Positions 21,701 to 33,200 of a DNA stretch of 64,000 nt are shown here, piece by piece. The DNA is taken from contig JAPTJF010000288.1 of the NCBI GenBank assembly GCA_029339195.1, positions 1 to 64,000 of the forward strand, in the 5' to 3' direction. The notes beneath the pieces were generated by a model that was not told the origin of the DNA, did no database searches, and was given only the letters and a program-made list of their open reading frames with translations. Made by a program: the position numbers and the translations under genes. Within the stretch, counting starts at the first letter, position 1; each line of letters begins with the position of its first letter. This stretch comes from Micractinium sp. NFX-FRZ (taxonomy: Eukaryota > Chlorophyta > Trebouxiophyceae > Chlorellales > Chlorellaceae).

Positions 21701-21822
21701 TCAGTGCTGACACCGTGCCCCACCCTTGGGTCCCAATGCCGCCGCAGGACCACCTGGCGGATCCGTGGAACAACAACGGATTTGCCTACGCCGCCAAGTT
21801 TGTGCCCGGCCTGAACAACTGA
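18790..21822 (+). CDS. LHCBM: Major light-harvesting chlorophyll a/b protein of PSII (LHCII)
   Basis: Nine exons (18790-18861, 18994-19045, 19209-19265, 19711-19821, 20056-20158, 20439-20554, 20978-21078, 21422-21520, 21748-21822) give 261 residues. A short Ser/Ala/Arg transit peptide precedes [16 protein letters not shown]. Helix B is [14 protein letters not shown] with the Glu/His/Arg ligand set; the middle has [11 protein letters not shown] and [11 protein letters not shown]; helix A is [17 protein letters not shown], followed by the amphipathic [15 protein letters not shown] trimers bind chlorophyll a/b and carotenoids in thylakoids. [10 protein letters not shown] replaces the usual KNGRLAMFSM, which is unusual for a major LHCII. 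Polyadenylation signal at 22054. Confidence 0.95.
20120..20365 (+). repeat. Two decayed copies of an LHC exon end in its intron
   Basis: The end of exon 5 (CTGGTTCAAGGCGGGCGCCA, about 20128-20158) is echoed at about 20270-20300 (GGGCGGGCGCCAGCAC) and at about 20328-20362 (TCTGGGTCAAGGAAGGCGCC), both inside the following intron. Confidence 0.65.
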
Positions 21823-22053
21823 AGAGCGGGCCCCCCCCTGCGGAACGCCCCACTGGCTCGTGCACCCAACACGCACTGATACCTGCAGCACGTGCTTGCT
21901 CGCCCTTTCACTCACCTTGGAGCAACGATGAATGAATTTGCCCTTTCATCTCACCACCTGTGTACCGCCCCCTGCGCCTCCTGTGCCGCCTCTGTGCGCC
22001 TGTACCCGATTGAGCTGAGCTCGGCAGTCTTAAGTTGATGAGCTGCACTCTGT

Positions 22054-22058
22054 TGTAA
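22054..22058 (+). terminator. TGTAA signal of LHCBM
   Basis: TGTAA about 230 bp after the LHCBM stop codon. Confidence 0.6.
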
Positions 22059-22468
22059 CAAACCACCTGTACCCTCTTATGAGCGGCTCGGAGTGCATGC
22101 ATGGCCAAACAGGGTGCAGTTCCATGTGGGGATCGACCGCGCAGCGCCGTGACACCTGGCGGGCGGCTGCACACATGTCGGTGTCTGCCCGAAACCGATC
22201 ACCAAGCGCTCTCCGACACCGTGATTTCGTCAAATCAGCTCACATAACACTTTCTGGCCCCTCGTGTGCTCATTCTCCACCGCCTCGTTGGCTAGCCAGT
22301 GCTGGCCTGCCGCTTCTCAGTCCGGCTGCGTCTCTGACCCACCCAAATCGCCGCTCGGACACCCGCCTATCGCTGCGCCATCGCTGCGCCCGCCCCGCAC
22401 CAGCAGCCGGTGCTGCTGCCCTCCGCCGCCGCCGCCCCTGCCTGCGCCCGGTATCCCTCGCGCCGCTC

Positions 22469-24568
22469 ATGACGCGCACCGTGCCCATGCAAAAAGGCCT
22501 GCACATCCGTGCAGCCACCCACACTGTTTCAGAGGTTCCCACAGCCTGCCCACCGGCAGACCACAACGCCATCAACCCGCGAGCCTACGGAGCGCTGCTT
22601 AAAGTGGGCAAGGAGGCGGGCCGCAGTGGGCAGCAGCGGCAGCGCTGGTGGGGGTGTCATGCCCGCTCTGCTTGCCGCCCTGCTATCAAGCCGCTTCTTG
22701 GCGGCTGACTTCCATCACGGCCTTCGAACACACTTCACACTGGCACTGGCGGCATGGGAGCCACCCAGCCAAGTTGTACTGGACAGAGCGACCGCCGCTC
22801 CGCCCTCCCTCTTTCACACCAGCGCACACTTGCTCCCTTTCTCCCCTGCTGCACCGCCCACAGGCTGCCGACCCGCAGCACCTGCTGCTGGCCGAGGTGC
22901 CCCTGAGCGAGCGGCTGGGCAAGCGGGTGGTGCTGGTGTACGACAGCAGCAGCCAGGGGCCTCCCAATGCGATTGCCTCCCGCCTGACCACGGGGGTGGA
23001 GGACGGGCTGGCGCTGGAGGTGTGCGCTGGGCTGCGCTGTGCTGTGCTGTGCTGTGCTGTGCTGTGCCTTGCTAAGCCTGACCCCCGGGGTGGACGGCGG
23101 GCTGGCGATGGAGGTGTGCGCTGCGCTGTGCTGTGCTGTGCTGCGCTGTGCTGCGCTGTGCAAGTGCAGTGCATGCAGTGCATGCTGTGTGCGGCTGCGG
23201 TGCACCTCCGGCTGCACCCTGCTGTGCGTCGCACACTAGGGCGGAGGAGGGGCCGACGTTTGAGGCTGTGCTGTGCCTGCCATGCTTACCATCCCCACCC
23301 CTGTGCCCATTCACGTGTCTCAACTCTCTCATGCCAGAACTGGTGCAACAGACGTGCCTTCTGTGGCCCCCACTGCCACCAGACGTTGCCACACCCGCAC
23401 CCCGACCCCTGTGCCCCGCCCCCCCCTGCAGATCAAAGGCGATGCTGTGGCCTTTTATGGCAAGCCGCACGCCGACCTGGGGCAGAATGAGTGGCAGGCG
23501 CTGGACAATGCAATTTACGGCGAGCTGAGCAGGGTGGGTGGGTGGGAAGGAAGACAGCAGTACTGTACTAGTTTCTTGGGCTGGGAACGGGGCTGGGGCG
23601 TCGTGGGCGCTGGGCAGCAGTACTCCCGGGGCGCTGTGGTCCCAGCGCGGGCGGGTGTGTTGTCATTCCTCACAACCGGTCCTGGGGAGCAGGGGGATGG
23701 GGACTGTGGCAGGCGGCAGGCAGCATGATTTGTTTGGGAGGTCAGCGGGGTGGGTGGGCAGTGGAGATTGGGGCTTGTTGCCTCTGGCCCAAATGCCGGC
23801 GAACTGCTTTCCCTGGCACATTGGAACGTGCCCTCCCCAGCCTTGCTAGCTGCCAGAGTGCCCTGTCGTTGTTAAAGACTTAATCCCCTGCCTCCCCTCC
23901 CCCCCTGCAGTTCTTCCAGCAGGGATGCAAGCCAACAGAGGCCGACGTGCAGGCTCTGGCGGAGGAGTTCAGGGCAGGTGGGCGCCTGTGTCGTGCAATG
24001 CCGGGGCACGGCAACTGGCTGCCGGGTGGGTGGTGGTGCAGCAGTACCCAGGTGCTGGTAGGCGAGTGCGTGTGAGGCAGGGTTGGAGGGAGGGAGGCCG
24101 GCTGGGCTTGGCTTGGCTTGGGGTCCTGTGGGGAGGCTGCCCGAGGGCGGGAGGAGGAGCTCAGGGGTGAGATGAGGCGGTGCAAGTGTGCGGTGTGGTG
24201 CAGTGTGGGGTGTAACAAGACCAATGTTGCCTGGCGACACCTGCCTCCTCACTGCTGCATGCCCGGTGGCCTCCCTTGCCACACACTGCCCCAATCTGCT
24301 TGCCGCCTAGCCCCCCCATGCCTCTTGCATGCCACCTTGGTGCCTCCCCTGCTCTCCCACCTTGGAGCCGCCGGCTTTACAGCCACCAAAGGGAGGGGAG
24401 GAGGGGGAGGATGTCAACACACATGATTCTCACTCTGGACAGCCGTTGTGCTGCCCCCCCCCTGCAGGCCGCTACGACTACAACAGGCGTCGGGAGGGGG
24501 AGGAGGGGGAGGACGTGAACAAGGATGATGCGGGGGAAGATCTGCAGGATGCGTTGAAGGAGCAATGA
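22469..24568 (+). CDS. Unrecognised 186-residue protein
   Basis: Five exons (22469-22603, 22864-23019, 23432-23533, 23911-23977, 24468-24568) join in phase and end with TGA. I do not recognise the family. Visible features: a basic first 15 residues, a central region with LSERLGKRVVLVYDSSSQGP and FYGKPHADLGQNEWQALDNA, a helical FFQQGCKPTEADVQALAEEF, and a strongly acidic, charged tail. The ATG at 22469 is the nearest before the first donor, but the frame stays open upstream to about 22079 and a longer, transit-peptide-like N-terminus (Ser/Arg/Pro rich) is possible. Exon 2 is followed by a decayed copy of its own end. Confidence 0.7.
22981..23165 (+). repeat. Exon end, donor and pentamer tract duplicated in tandem
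   Basis: The block 22981-23040 (exon 2 end, donor and the start of a TGTGC-type pentamer run) recurs at about 23075-23135, a shift of 94 bp, including the GAG|GTGTGCGCTG splice context. The pentamer runs extend to about 23070 and 23160. Confidence 0.85.
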
Positions 24569-24869
24569 GGGCGCGTGGGAAGCGGCTGTCTGATTGCATC
24601 TCATGAGGCCTGGCCTGGCTGCGCCCCCCGTGGCTGGGTTTCAAGGCCACTGCACGCCCAGGTCTGGCCAGCCACCTGGGAGTGCACTTGAAAAATTGGC
24701 TGGGGCGGGGCCTGGCTGGCATCCGGGTGGTGGAACTGCCAACTTCCCGGTGCATGAGCCTGCCGAGATGGCCCCCCACTCGCCGCGGCGCGACACCTGA
24801 GCTCACGTTCCCTCTTGCTCACACATCTTCCCTCTTCTACACCTCGCTGCACCCCTGTAGCATTGCAAC

Positions 24870-24874
24870 TTACA
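24870..24874 (-). terminator. TGTAA signal of DCC1
   Basis: TTACA on the plus strand, about 240 bp beyond the DCC1 stop codon. Confidence 0.5.
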
Positions 24875-25115
24875 CTTGTCTCACATTGGGACATGTTGTT
24901 AAATGAATCATGATACACAGATCAGGGGCATCAGCGCCAAACAGGCAGCAGGCAGGGCACATTTGCGGTGCCTGCCTGGGCAGCGGCCGCAGCAGGCAGG
25001 GCTGCGCCCCTGCCTGCCAGCCTGCCCGCCGCAGCGGCAGCCTGGCCCCACAGCACCGCCGCCGTTGCCGTCAGCTGGCTGCCAGCTGGCTGCTTTCTTA
25101 GCCAGCCCTGCCCCC

Positions 25116-27616
25116 TCAGCGCATGGAGTAGGTGACAGGGTCTGTGGGGCGCTGCTGGCTGGCCCGTGTATACTTGAGCAGCAGCGCCTCTGCCGTCTGC
25201 CCCGGGCCCCGCAGGTTCTGCACATACGGCGCCAAGTCCTCCCACTCCCACCGCTCCCGCTCCTTGAACAGCGCGGCAAAGCGGGCGGGCGCGTCGGCGG
25301 GTAGGGTGGCCAGGGGGAGGTGCTTGATGCGGCGGGGGGTGGGCACGCCGTGGGGGCCCGTGCCGCCGCCGTACAGCAGCGCCTCGCCCCGCAGCATCTC
25401 CAGGCCCGGCAGCATGCCCTGCAGGAGTGAGCACACACACACAGTGGGGGGCAGGAGAGGCAGATGGTAAGGGCGCAGGGGAGCTGCATTCCCAGGCGGC
25501 CCCCCTTTGGCGCTCACAAGCACAACGCAGGCGGAGAAGGAGAGCACGAGGCGCAGTGGAGTGGGCGCAGGCTGCGGGCGGCTGAGAAGCACAGTGTAGC
25601 CCCACCTGGGCGGCATGCCATTCCACTGGAGACGTTGGGAAGCAGAGCAGGAATGCCGGCAGGCAGCAGGCACACAATCATGGCGTTCAGCAGCACTCCA
25701 CCCTACCAGCCATCTCCCCCACCACAGCGCACCTCTGGTACCGCGCGCTGCCAGGCCGCCTCAAAGGCGCCCAGCTCCCAGTCTGGCTGCGCCTTGAGCA
25801 GGCTCTGAGCAAAGTGTAGGCACACAGCCGCCTCGTCCAGAGCATAGCAGCCGCCTCCACCGCTGCTGCCTGCACATGCCTCCTCCCGCCCGCCCTGGCT
25901 GTCCTCTGTGTCCATTGCCTCGCCCCCTGCTGCCTGCGAGGTGCCGCCCCCTGCCGTCGCGCTGCCGCCGCCGCCCGCCGGCGACCCAAAGCTGGCCAGG
26001 CAGTGCAGCGTGACCCTGCATAACAGCGGCAGGCGGTGGGAGGGCAGGGGAGGAATCGGCGTGCGGCAGCCCTGCAATAGGGACGCAGCTGGAGGCGACC
26101 CAAAGGGCTGTGTGCTGATGGCAGCATGGTGCCCTGGCCACCCTGGGGAAGACAGCTCCCCCGCATTGACAGGGAACACAAATCACGTCTAAACCCTCCT
26201 CACACTATTCACCCCAAAGCAATTCAAGCCTCCATGCAGGCTCACCGTGGGTCATAGCCATGCGGTTCCAGCGCCGCCGCCACACGCTCCCCCGGGAGCT
26301 GGCTGAGCGGCCAGCCGTGCTCCACGGCGGTCAGCAGTACCAGCTCCAGCAGCATGCCCTGGTACCCGGCATCCACGCTGCAGTACCGCCCACCTGCATC
26401 CAGCAAAGGGCAGGCGGCAGCAGCGGGGCAGGGAGCTGAGGAGTCAGGGCAGCTGCTGTGCGTTGTGGGCACATGGGGCGGGACTGTGAGCCCAGCTGCG
26501 TGCTGCTGTCAGAGGGCGGGCACAATCGGGGAGGCGTGACACAAAGGCGGGCAGGCAGAGCAGGGAGGCGTGACACAAGGCAACAGCGGGCAGGCAGGCG
26601 GGCAGGCGGGGGGAGGTAGGGCCAGTTGCGCCTGCCCGCCCACGCGCTGCCGCCCACAACCCGGGCAAAGGGGTGCAAGGTCCCCCCCACCAATCCACAC
26701 GCATGTCGCACACCCGCCTGCGGCACCCCACCTAGGCAGAGGGCCTTGCGGTCGCGCAGCGCTGCCCGCAGCTCCCCCAAGCTGCACTGCACCCGCGCCA
26801 GCAGCTCCTCTTCTGTGTACCCCCCAGCAAAGCCGCCGCGGCCGCTGCTGCTGGGGTCGCCGCCGCCGTCGCCGGCATAGCTGCCGCCGTCGGTCTGCAT
26901 CTGCTCGGTCCCCTCGCTGCCGGCGTGGTACAGCCCCTCATCTTGGCCCTCGGCACCGTACCGCGCCCCCCTCAGAAGCGCATCCAGCTGATGCAGCCGA
27001 GGGGCCACTGGTACCAGCTCCAGATGGCTGGACACCACCGCTGTGGCTGTAAGGGGCGCGCGCACTGCTGCCGTCGCGTTCTTTGCCAGCTGGCTGGCCA
27101 GGCCCAGCAGCTGGCCAGGAGGGGTGGGTGCTGGCGCAATGTTCACGTCTTGGCTTGCCAGCGGCGCACCCGCCGCCGCGTCCCCTGCCGCCGCCGTCTC
27201 CTCCTCTGGCTGCTGCACCAGCAGCACCAGGTTGGTGGTCTCCACGTTCTTTACGGCGTACGTCTTGCTGCCGGAGCACAGCACCGCTTCCTCATCAGGC
27301 GCGCCCTTCAGGCACAGCCTGCGCACGGGCAGGCAGGCGGCGGGGCGGGAAGCGGCGGCAGTGAGGGCCAAGCGGAGGCCAAGCGACGTCGGTACACATC
27401 GATCCCTGGTTTATCCTCCTTTGCGGTAGCAAACAGAGGGCAGGGCAGGACTCAGCCTTCGTCGGCTGCGCCATTTTGAACCCACCCGTCCTGCAGCAGC
27501 TCTTGGAGCAGCTCTTCATCCGCCTCGAGCAGCTTGAGGTCTTTGCGGATGCCGTGGGTGTAGGCCAGCGAGCGGGGCTGCCCGGCGCTCAGCTGCAGGG
27601 CTTGCCCGGCCGACAT
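25116..27616 (-). CDS. DCC1: Sister chromatid cohesion protein DCC1
   Basis: Five exons (27616-27486, 27318-26732, 26393-26246, 26015-25733, 25418-25116) give 483 residues; the human protein has 393. The DCC1 order of motifs is kept: LLEADEELLQELL, LCLKGAPDEEAVLCSGSKTY, a lineage-specific Gly/Ser-rich insertion, GGRYCSVDAGYQGMLLEL, then a long Gly-rich acidic insertion before CLHFAQSLLKAQPDWELG, GMLPGLEMLRGEALLY, and the winged-helix end WEDLAPYVQNL and TAEALLLKYTRASQQR. DCC1 with CTF8 and CTF18 forms the alternative clamp loader used in cohesion and S-phase. The two insertions explain the greater length. Confidence 0.92.
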
Positions 27617-27783
27617 TGGTGCACGCCTATTTAATCGCAGCGCAGTGGGCACGGAGAACGAGCTGATGCTGATCAGGGCTGGGCCTTGCCAATGCAGGCA
27701 CCCGCCAGGCGGCGCCAGCTGCGCGTCAAACCTCGTTGTGCACAGAAGTACTTCTCCCTCCCCTTCACTTCAGAGTGTGTAAA

Positions 27784-27788
27784 ATTAC
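27784..27788 (-). terminator. TGTAA signal of EMC7
   Basis: TTACA on the plus strand, about 100 bp beyond the EMC7 stop codon. Confidence 0.65.
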
Positions 27789-27884
27789 AGGTAACTTGTT
27801 GAACACAGGATGGTACAGGAGCGAAGTGTGCGCTTCACGGCAAGGTTCGGCTCCCTGTGTTGCTCCGTGCGGGGCAGGCGGTGC

Positions 27885-29298
27885 CTAGTCCGCCCGTGCC
27901 TTCTTCCCGCCGCCAATGAACTTGTCCTTCTCCGCCACCATCTCCTGCCAGGATGGAAGGGCGAGTGGTCAAACGTTGAATTGACAAGCAGCGATGCAGT
28001 CTGGGATTCTTGATGGAAGTGCAGTATACATCCGGTATCAGGGGAGGATGCACCCCGCCCCGACGGTCAGGGAGAAGAAACAAAGAAGACAGCGCCCCAA
28101 GCCGGCCACAGCACACCCGCCCAACAAGCAGCTCACCTTGTACTCCTCTGGGTCCACCTTGAGCTTGGGCATGATGAACATGGAGAAGATCATGAACCCT
28201 GCGCATTGGGAGCGGGAGGAGATTTCTATAAAGCGGGGACTTCCAGGCAGGCCAACCATGGCTGTGGCTGCGGAAAGAGCCAGCTGCCAACGTGCTGCAC
28301 GCTGGTGCACGTCTGTGCCTCTGCCTCGGTTGCACACCTGCCATCATGCCGTAGGGAGTCTTCAGGAAGGCCAGCAGGTTGAAGCCCTGGCGCTTCTGCA
28401 CGGGCGGCGGCGGCGGGGCGGACGTTGCACGCAGCGTGTGGGAGTGAAGTGCAGGCAAGGCAGGTAGGTGGGACGCAGTGATGCGGTCAAAGCAGTGTGG
28501 CGACTGCTTCCCACGGCGCCGGCCTGCCCTGCGCTGCAGGCGCTGGCCATCAGGTCTGCTACCCTCCGGGATGCCCATCGCACGCTTCAAGCCCAGGAGG
28601 CCTGAAGCGTAACTCACATCAAAGTACTCCATGCGGGCGTAGGGCCGGATGAGGAGGGGATAGGGCAGCGCAGGCGTCTGCAGGGGGGGGTGGGGTTGCA
28701 GGGCAGAGCAATGCAGGTGAGGCGCAACCGCACAGACCACTGGGGCGACCAGGTGCAGGCAGGCAGAGCCGTGCGCTCCTGTCCCCGACAACCAGCCCTC
28801 GCACCCACCCCCGCTCACCCCAGGCGCGTCTACCGCCACAGCCGCCACCTTGCCCTTGCGTGCAGCACCCACGTCCAGCTTGATTGTGGGGTACACGAGG
28901 CCGATCGCATCGATTGAAAGGGTGTGCACGCCCGCCGGGACCGCAGCGAACGAGAAGCTGCCGTCGGGGAGCGGGAACGCCACCAAACGGCGGCCGCTCT
29001 CCAGCTGCAGCACGACCTCTGCCTGCGCCAGCATCGGCGCCTCTGCAGGGGTGGAGAGTGCAGAGGCGGAGAGCAGGTGGGGCTTGGGCAAAGAACGGCA
29101 CCGGCACCGCCACCGCCACCGCTCGCGCTGATGGCGGCCCACTGCCCCCCCTACTGTCGCAGCGGTATGGCGGTCCGCCCAGCCGATATGCGCACCTGGT
29201 ACCAGCACCCTGCCGTGCACAGGCAGAGCCTGCACCTCTGCCTGCGCCCGCTGCGCGAGCAGCAGAGCGGCCAGCAGCAGCGCCAGTTGTCGCAACAT
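27885..29298 (-). CDS. EMC7: ER membrane protein complex subunit 7
   Basis: Six exons (29298-29196, 29042-28819, 28677-28618, 28395-28338, 28198-28137, 27944-27885) give 188 residues. A signal peptide (MLRQLALLLAALLLAQRAQA) precedes a lumenal beta-sandwich with PVHGRVLVPEAP, DGSFSFAAVPAGVHTLSI and DAIGLVYPTIKLDV. PLLIRPYARMEYFD and GFNLLAFLKTPYGMMAGFM lead into one transmembrane helix and the IMPKLKVDPEE motif typical of EMC7. The EMC inserts tail-anchored and multipass proteins into the ER membrane. The tail is short and basic. The gene is head-to-head with the ERAD mannosidase gene, only 225 bp apart. Confidence 0.93.
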
Positions 29299-29523
29299 GT
29301 TTCTGGTTGTCAAGTGTCGCTTGTTGGGTGCGTTGAGAGACCAGGAAGCCGGCCCTGCTCTGCCTGCTGCCCATTGTCCCGCCATTGTGCCGAGGACCGT
29401 CCCTGTCTCTCTAAATTCTCCAGGTATCGCTAGATCGGTCTTGTCAAGTGGATGTCTACACACAGAAGTGGGCGCCAATGTCCACAGGCTCAAGCTCCGG
29501 CCGCTGGAGACACGCAGGACGCC
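29299..29523. promoter_or_regulatory. Divergent promoter region of EMC7 and EDEM
   Basis: Only 225 bp separate the two start codons, so both promoters and 5' UTRs must lie here, overlap each other, or overlap the coding regions. No canonical TATA box is visible. Confidence 0.6.
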
Positions 29524-30230
29524 ATGTGGCCCGACCGCAGGGTCTGTGCCAGCACGCTGGTGCGCACCTTGCAGCCAGTACTTCGGCGGCGGCGCCGCTG
29601 CCGCTGCCAGCGTGCCGCCTGCCTGCACAGGGCACGTGCCCTGCACCCACCAGGTTGACTTCCGCCCTCACCTGCCACTGTCTGCCTGCCTGCAGCTGGC
29701 ACTGGTGCTGGCCCTCATAGGGTGCCTGACACCTGACGGCGACAGCTTTGGGGGTCATGGCAGCAGGCCAGCGTGGCAGGTGGCAGCGCAGCCTGTGCCA
29801 CCGGCTCACGTCAACCTCACGCAGCTCCGGTGGGTGCTGCATGAAGCCAGCTTATTCTTCTGCTAATACAGAGCCGCACAACATGACAGCTGCATGCCAC
29901 GCTGTTGCTGCAGCAGCTTGGCATCGCTGCTGCTGCCTCGCTTGATGCTGCCCACGCCATGCTGCCGCCACGTAGCACAGCATGCCACCTGCCCTGCTCG
30001 CTTTGCTGCCCCCTTCACCTCGGCTTCTCACACGTCCTTCCGCCTTGGGCAGGGAGGAGTCGCTGGGCATGTTCCGCTTTGGTTATGGGCAGTACATGCA
30101 GCACGCCTTCCCGAAGGACGACCTGCGCCCCATCAGCTGCCGCGGCAAGGACTCTCAGGGCGGCATCGCCCTCACCCTCATCGACTCCCTCGACACGCTC
30201 ATCGTGAGTTGGGAAGAACAACTGGGGAAG

Positions 30231-30266
<36 letters not shown>

Positions 30267-33200
30267 ATGACCCCTGCAGCGCCAGATTGCACAGCTTTGC
30301 TGCCCGGAGGAGCTGCCAGGGCGGCGTCAGACTGGCTGGTGCATTTGGACACAAGTTGTGGCCCAGGCGGGGCCTGCACGCCGTGCACAGCGGACTTGGC
30401 TCACTTTTGCGGGGCACAGCTCGCACCACGTCGAGTTGCGCTGCCGCTGTTCCTCCCGCTCAATTCTAAACCCTGCCCCTTACACCCGAAATCTCCCGCA
30501 GGTCATGGATGAGCGGCAGCAGCTGGAGGAGGCGGTGCGGTGGCTGGCAGCCAACGTGACGTTTGACGTGGATGCCCGGGTGCATGTGTTTGAGCTGACC
30601 ATCCGAGCCGTGGGTGGCATGCTGTCCGCTCACATGCTGCTCGAGCAGGTGCGCTGGTCATGCACAAGCTGATCAAATCGAACTTGTGCGCTGGTCGGGC
30701 ACACTCTTGGTCCGTGCTCAGCATGCTTGCAGCGCATGCGTGGTGCGACACGGCAGTGCTCCGCAACCCACCTGTTCCTTTCTGTACCGCAGGACCCCGC
30801 CCTTGTGCCTGGGTATGACGGCAGCCTGCTGCGCCTGGCAGTGGACTTGACGGACCGCTTCATGCCCGCCTTTGACACGCCCACAGGCATACCCCTGTCC
30901 TGGGTGAACCTCAGAAAGGTGCGGCGGCTGGGGCGGCGGGGGTGGCTGGGGTGGCAGAAGGAGGCCTAGATGGTGGGACAGGCAGGGCAGCGAGCGGGGT
31001 TGAGGCGCCGGGGCCGGGACGGCTGGCAGGGACAGGGGCAGGGGCAGGGGCAGCGGCGGGGCAACAACTGGTGGTGTCATGGTTGGGAGTGCAGGGTGAG
31101 CAAGTGCAGCGGGCAAGGCAGCCTGCCCTGCCCGCTCGCCTTCTCTTGCACACCGCGCCTGCCGCACTCTGTATGCCCACACCCCTGTGCTGCGCACGAC
31201 CCGTTCTTCCGCCTGTTCCCCGCCACGACCCTTCTCTCTCGTACCTGCCCTCCCCCCCATCCGTGCTGCGCTACACTCGCTCTCTTCCCTGCTCCCCCAC
31301 CTGGCTCTCCTCTCAACCTGCCCCACCTCCCTCCCTGCAGGGCCAGATCCCCGGGGATGTGCGCTCCACCTGCACCGCCTGCGCAGGCACGCTCCTCCTC
31401 GAGTTTGGGGTCCTCTCCCGCCTCACAGGTGTGGGCAGCTGGCAGGCTGGCTGGCGCCCCTGGGCTGGCAGCGCTGGCAGCTTGCAGGCTGGCACCCTGG
31501 GGCTGGCAGGGCTGGTGGCTGGCGAGCCATCCCCGAGCTGACAAGTGCCTGTGGCCTGTCCCCACGTAACGCCCCCAGGCTGCAACACCCCTCTGCATCT
31601 TCCTTGTTTGTCTCTCGTGGCTCGCAGGCAACGCCACCTATGAGGCGGCCGCACGGCACGCGGTGGAGAGCATCTATGGCATGCGCAGCGCGCGCGGGCT
31701 GGTGGGCAACACGCTCGACTGCGACAGCGGGCAGTGGGTGCGCACCGACGCGGGGGTGGGAGCCGGGGTGGACTCCTTTTACGAGTACCTGCTCAAGGCG
31801 AGTGCTGGTGTGGGGGCTGTGGCGGTGTGTGTTGGGTGTCGGTGTTGGGAGAGTGGTGGTGGTGTGTGTTTTGCTTGTGTTGGCATGGGAAGTTGCGGCT
31901 GATCGAGGCGGTTGCGTCCTCAAGATAAACAGCATCATAGCTGGCACACTGGGTGAGCCAGGCAGCCAAAAACAGCGCTGGGGCACGCCGTGGGTGGCGT
32001 GCCCCCAGCAAGCCCTGCCCGCTAGCCCTGAGCTGGCGTGCCCTGACGCCGGCCTCTTGCATGTTGAGCTTCTTGCTAGCCCTCTACTGATTGCAATCCT
32101 TCCCTGTCTGGTCCCTGTCCGCCTGCACCCCTACCAGGGCCTTTGGCTGCCTTTGCATGCTCAGTTGTTTACCTCCTGAACCCCGCCTTCCCGGGCCCTT
32201 CATCTCACAACCCTTTCCTTCTAGTGCTTGTCCTTGCCCACCTGGCGCATTGGCACACCAACCCTGGCACGTGCAGCCCTCTCCTCCCCCCATGTCGCAT
32301 AACCCCTTGCCTGCTGTCCCCCCTCCTTCTGCTGCAGGCCTACCTGGCATTTGGGGACACCGGCTACCTGACCATGTTCAGCGAGGTGTATGCTGCAGCC
32401 ATGACCAACCTGCAGCTGGACCCCAACTGGAACGGAAATGTGTGGTGAGTGAAGGCGGTGCAGGAGGGATGGGGTGGCGGGAGAGCTAGGGGAAGAGAGG
32501 GGGGGACATGGGGTGCCTGGGGCTGGGGCCGGGGCAACGCCGACTGGAGTGGGGACATGTGGTCACAGGGGGTGCGGGAGGGGACGCGTTTGCAGGTCTG
32601 GAGCTTGGCACGCCCTCCCTGTTCATTTAGACGTCCCCTTTGCTCATCTCGCACCGCTGCGCCCCTGCAGGCTGGTGGACGTCGACATGCAGGCAGGGCA
32701 GGTGCTGCACCCCTATGGTGAGCCTCCGTTGCTGGTCTTGGAAGCTGGGCAGGCCCATGAGGCGGGCCGGCTCCCAGGCTGCTGTGCAGCAGGCCTGGCG
32801 CCGCCGTACAGAACCCGTCCCTGCTGCTTTCTGTTCATCCCATTCACCCTTGTGCGCCCCACCCCTCGCCTTTCCCGTACGCAGTCTGGAGCCTGGGCGC
32901 CTTCTGGCCGGGCCTGCAGGCGCTGGCGGGGCAGGTGGAGGAGGGGGCGGCGCTGCACTCCAACTGGACCGCTGCATGGAACCGCTTTGGCTGGCTGCCC
33001 GAAATGTTCGACCTGGGGATGGAGAACCGACACCCCACAGAGTCGGGTGGGTGATGGAGCGGGGTGGGGCCGGGTTAACATCACTGCCTGCCTGGGATGT
33101 TCCGGTCAATCATGGGTCGCGAACCGGCACCCCACAGAGTCGGGTGGGCGATGCCATTGGGGTGGGGCCACCCAACAGGCTACCCTCTGCACCCCGAGGT

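Noticed and set aside
27835..29646. A 603-residue minus-strand open frame across EMC7
   Set aside because: It reads through introns. EMC7 motifs appear only after splicing, and the 5' part overlaps the EDEM start.
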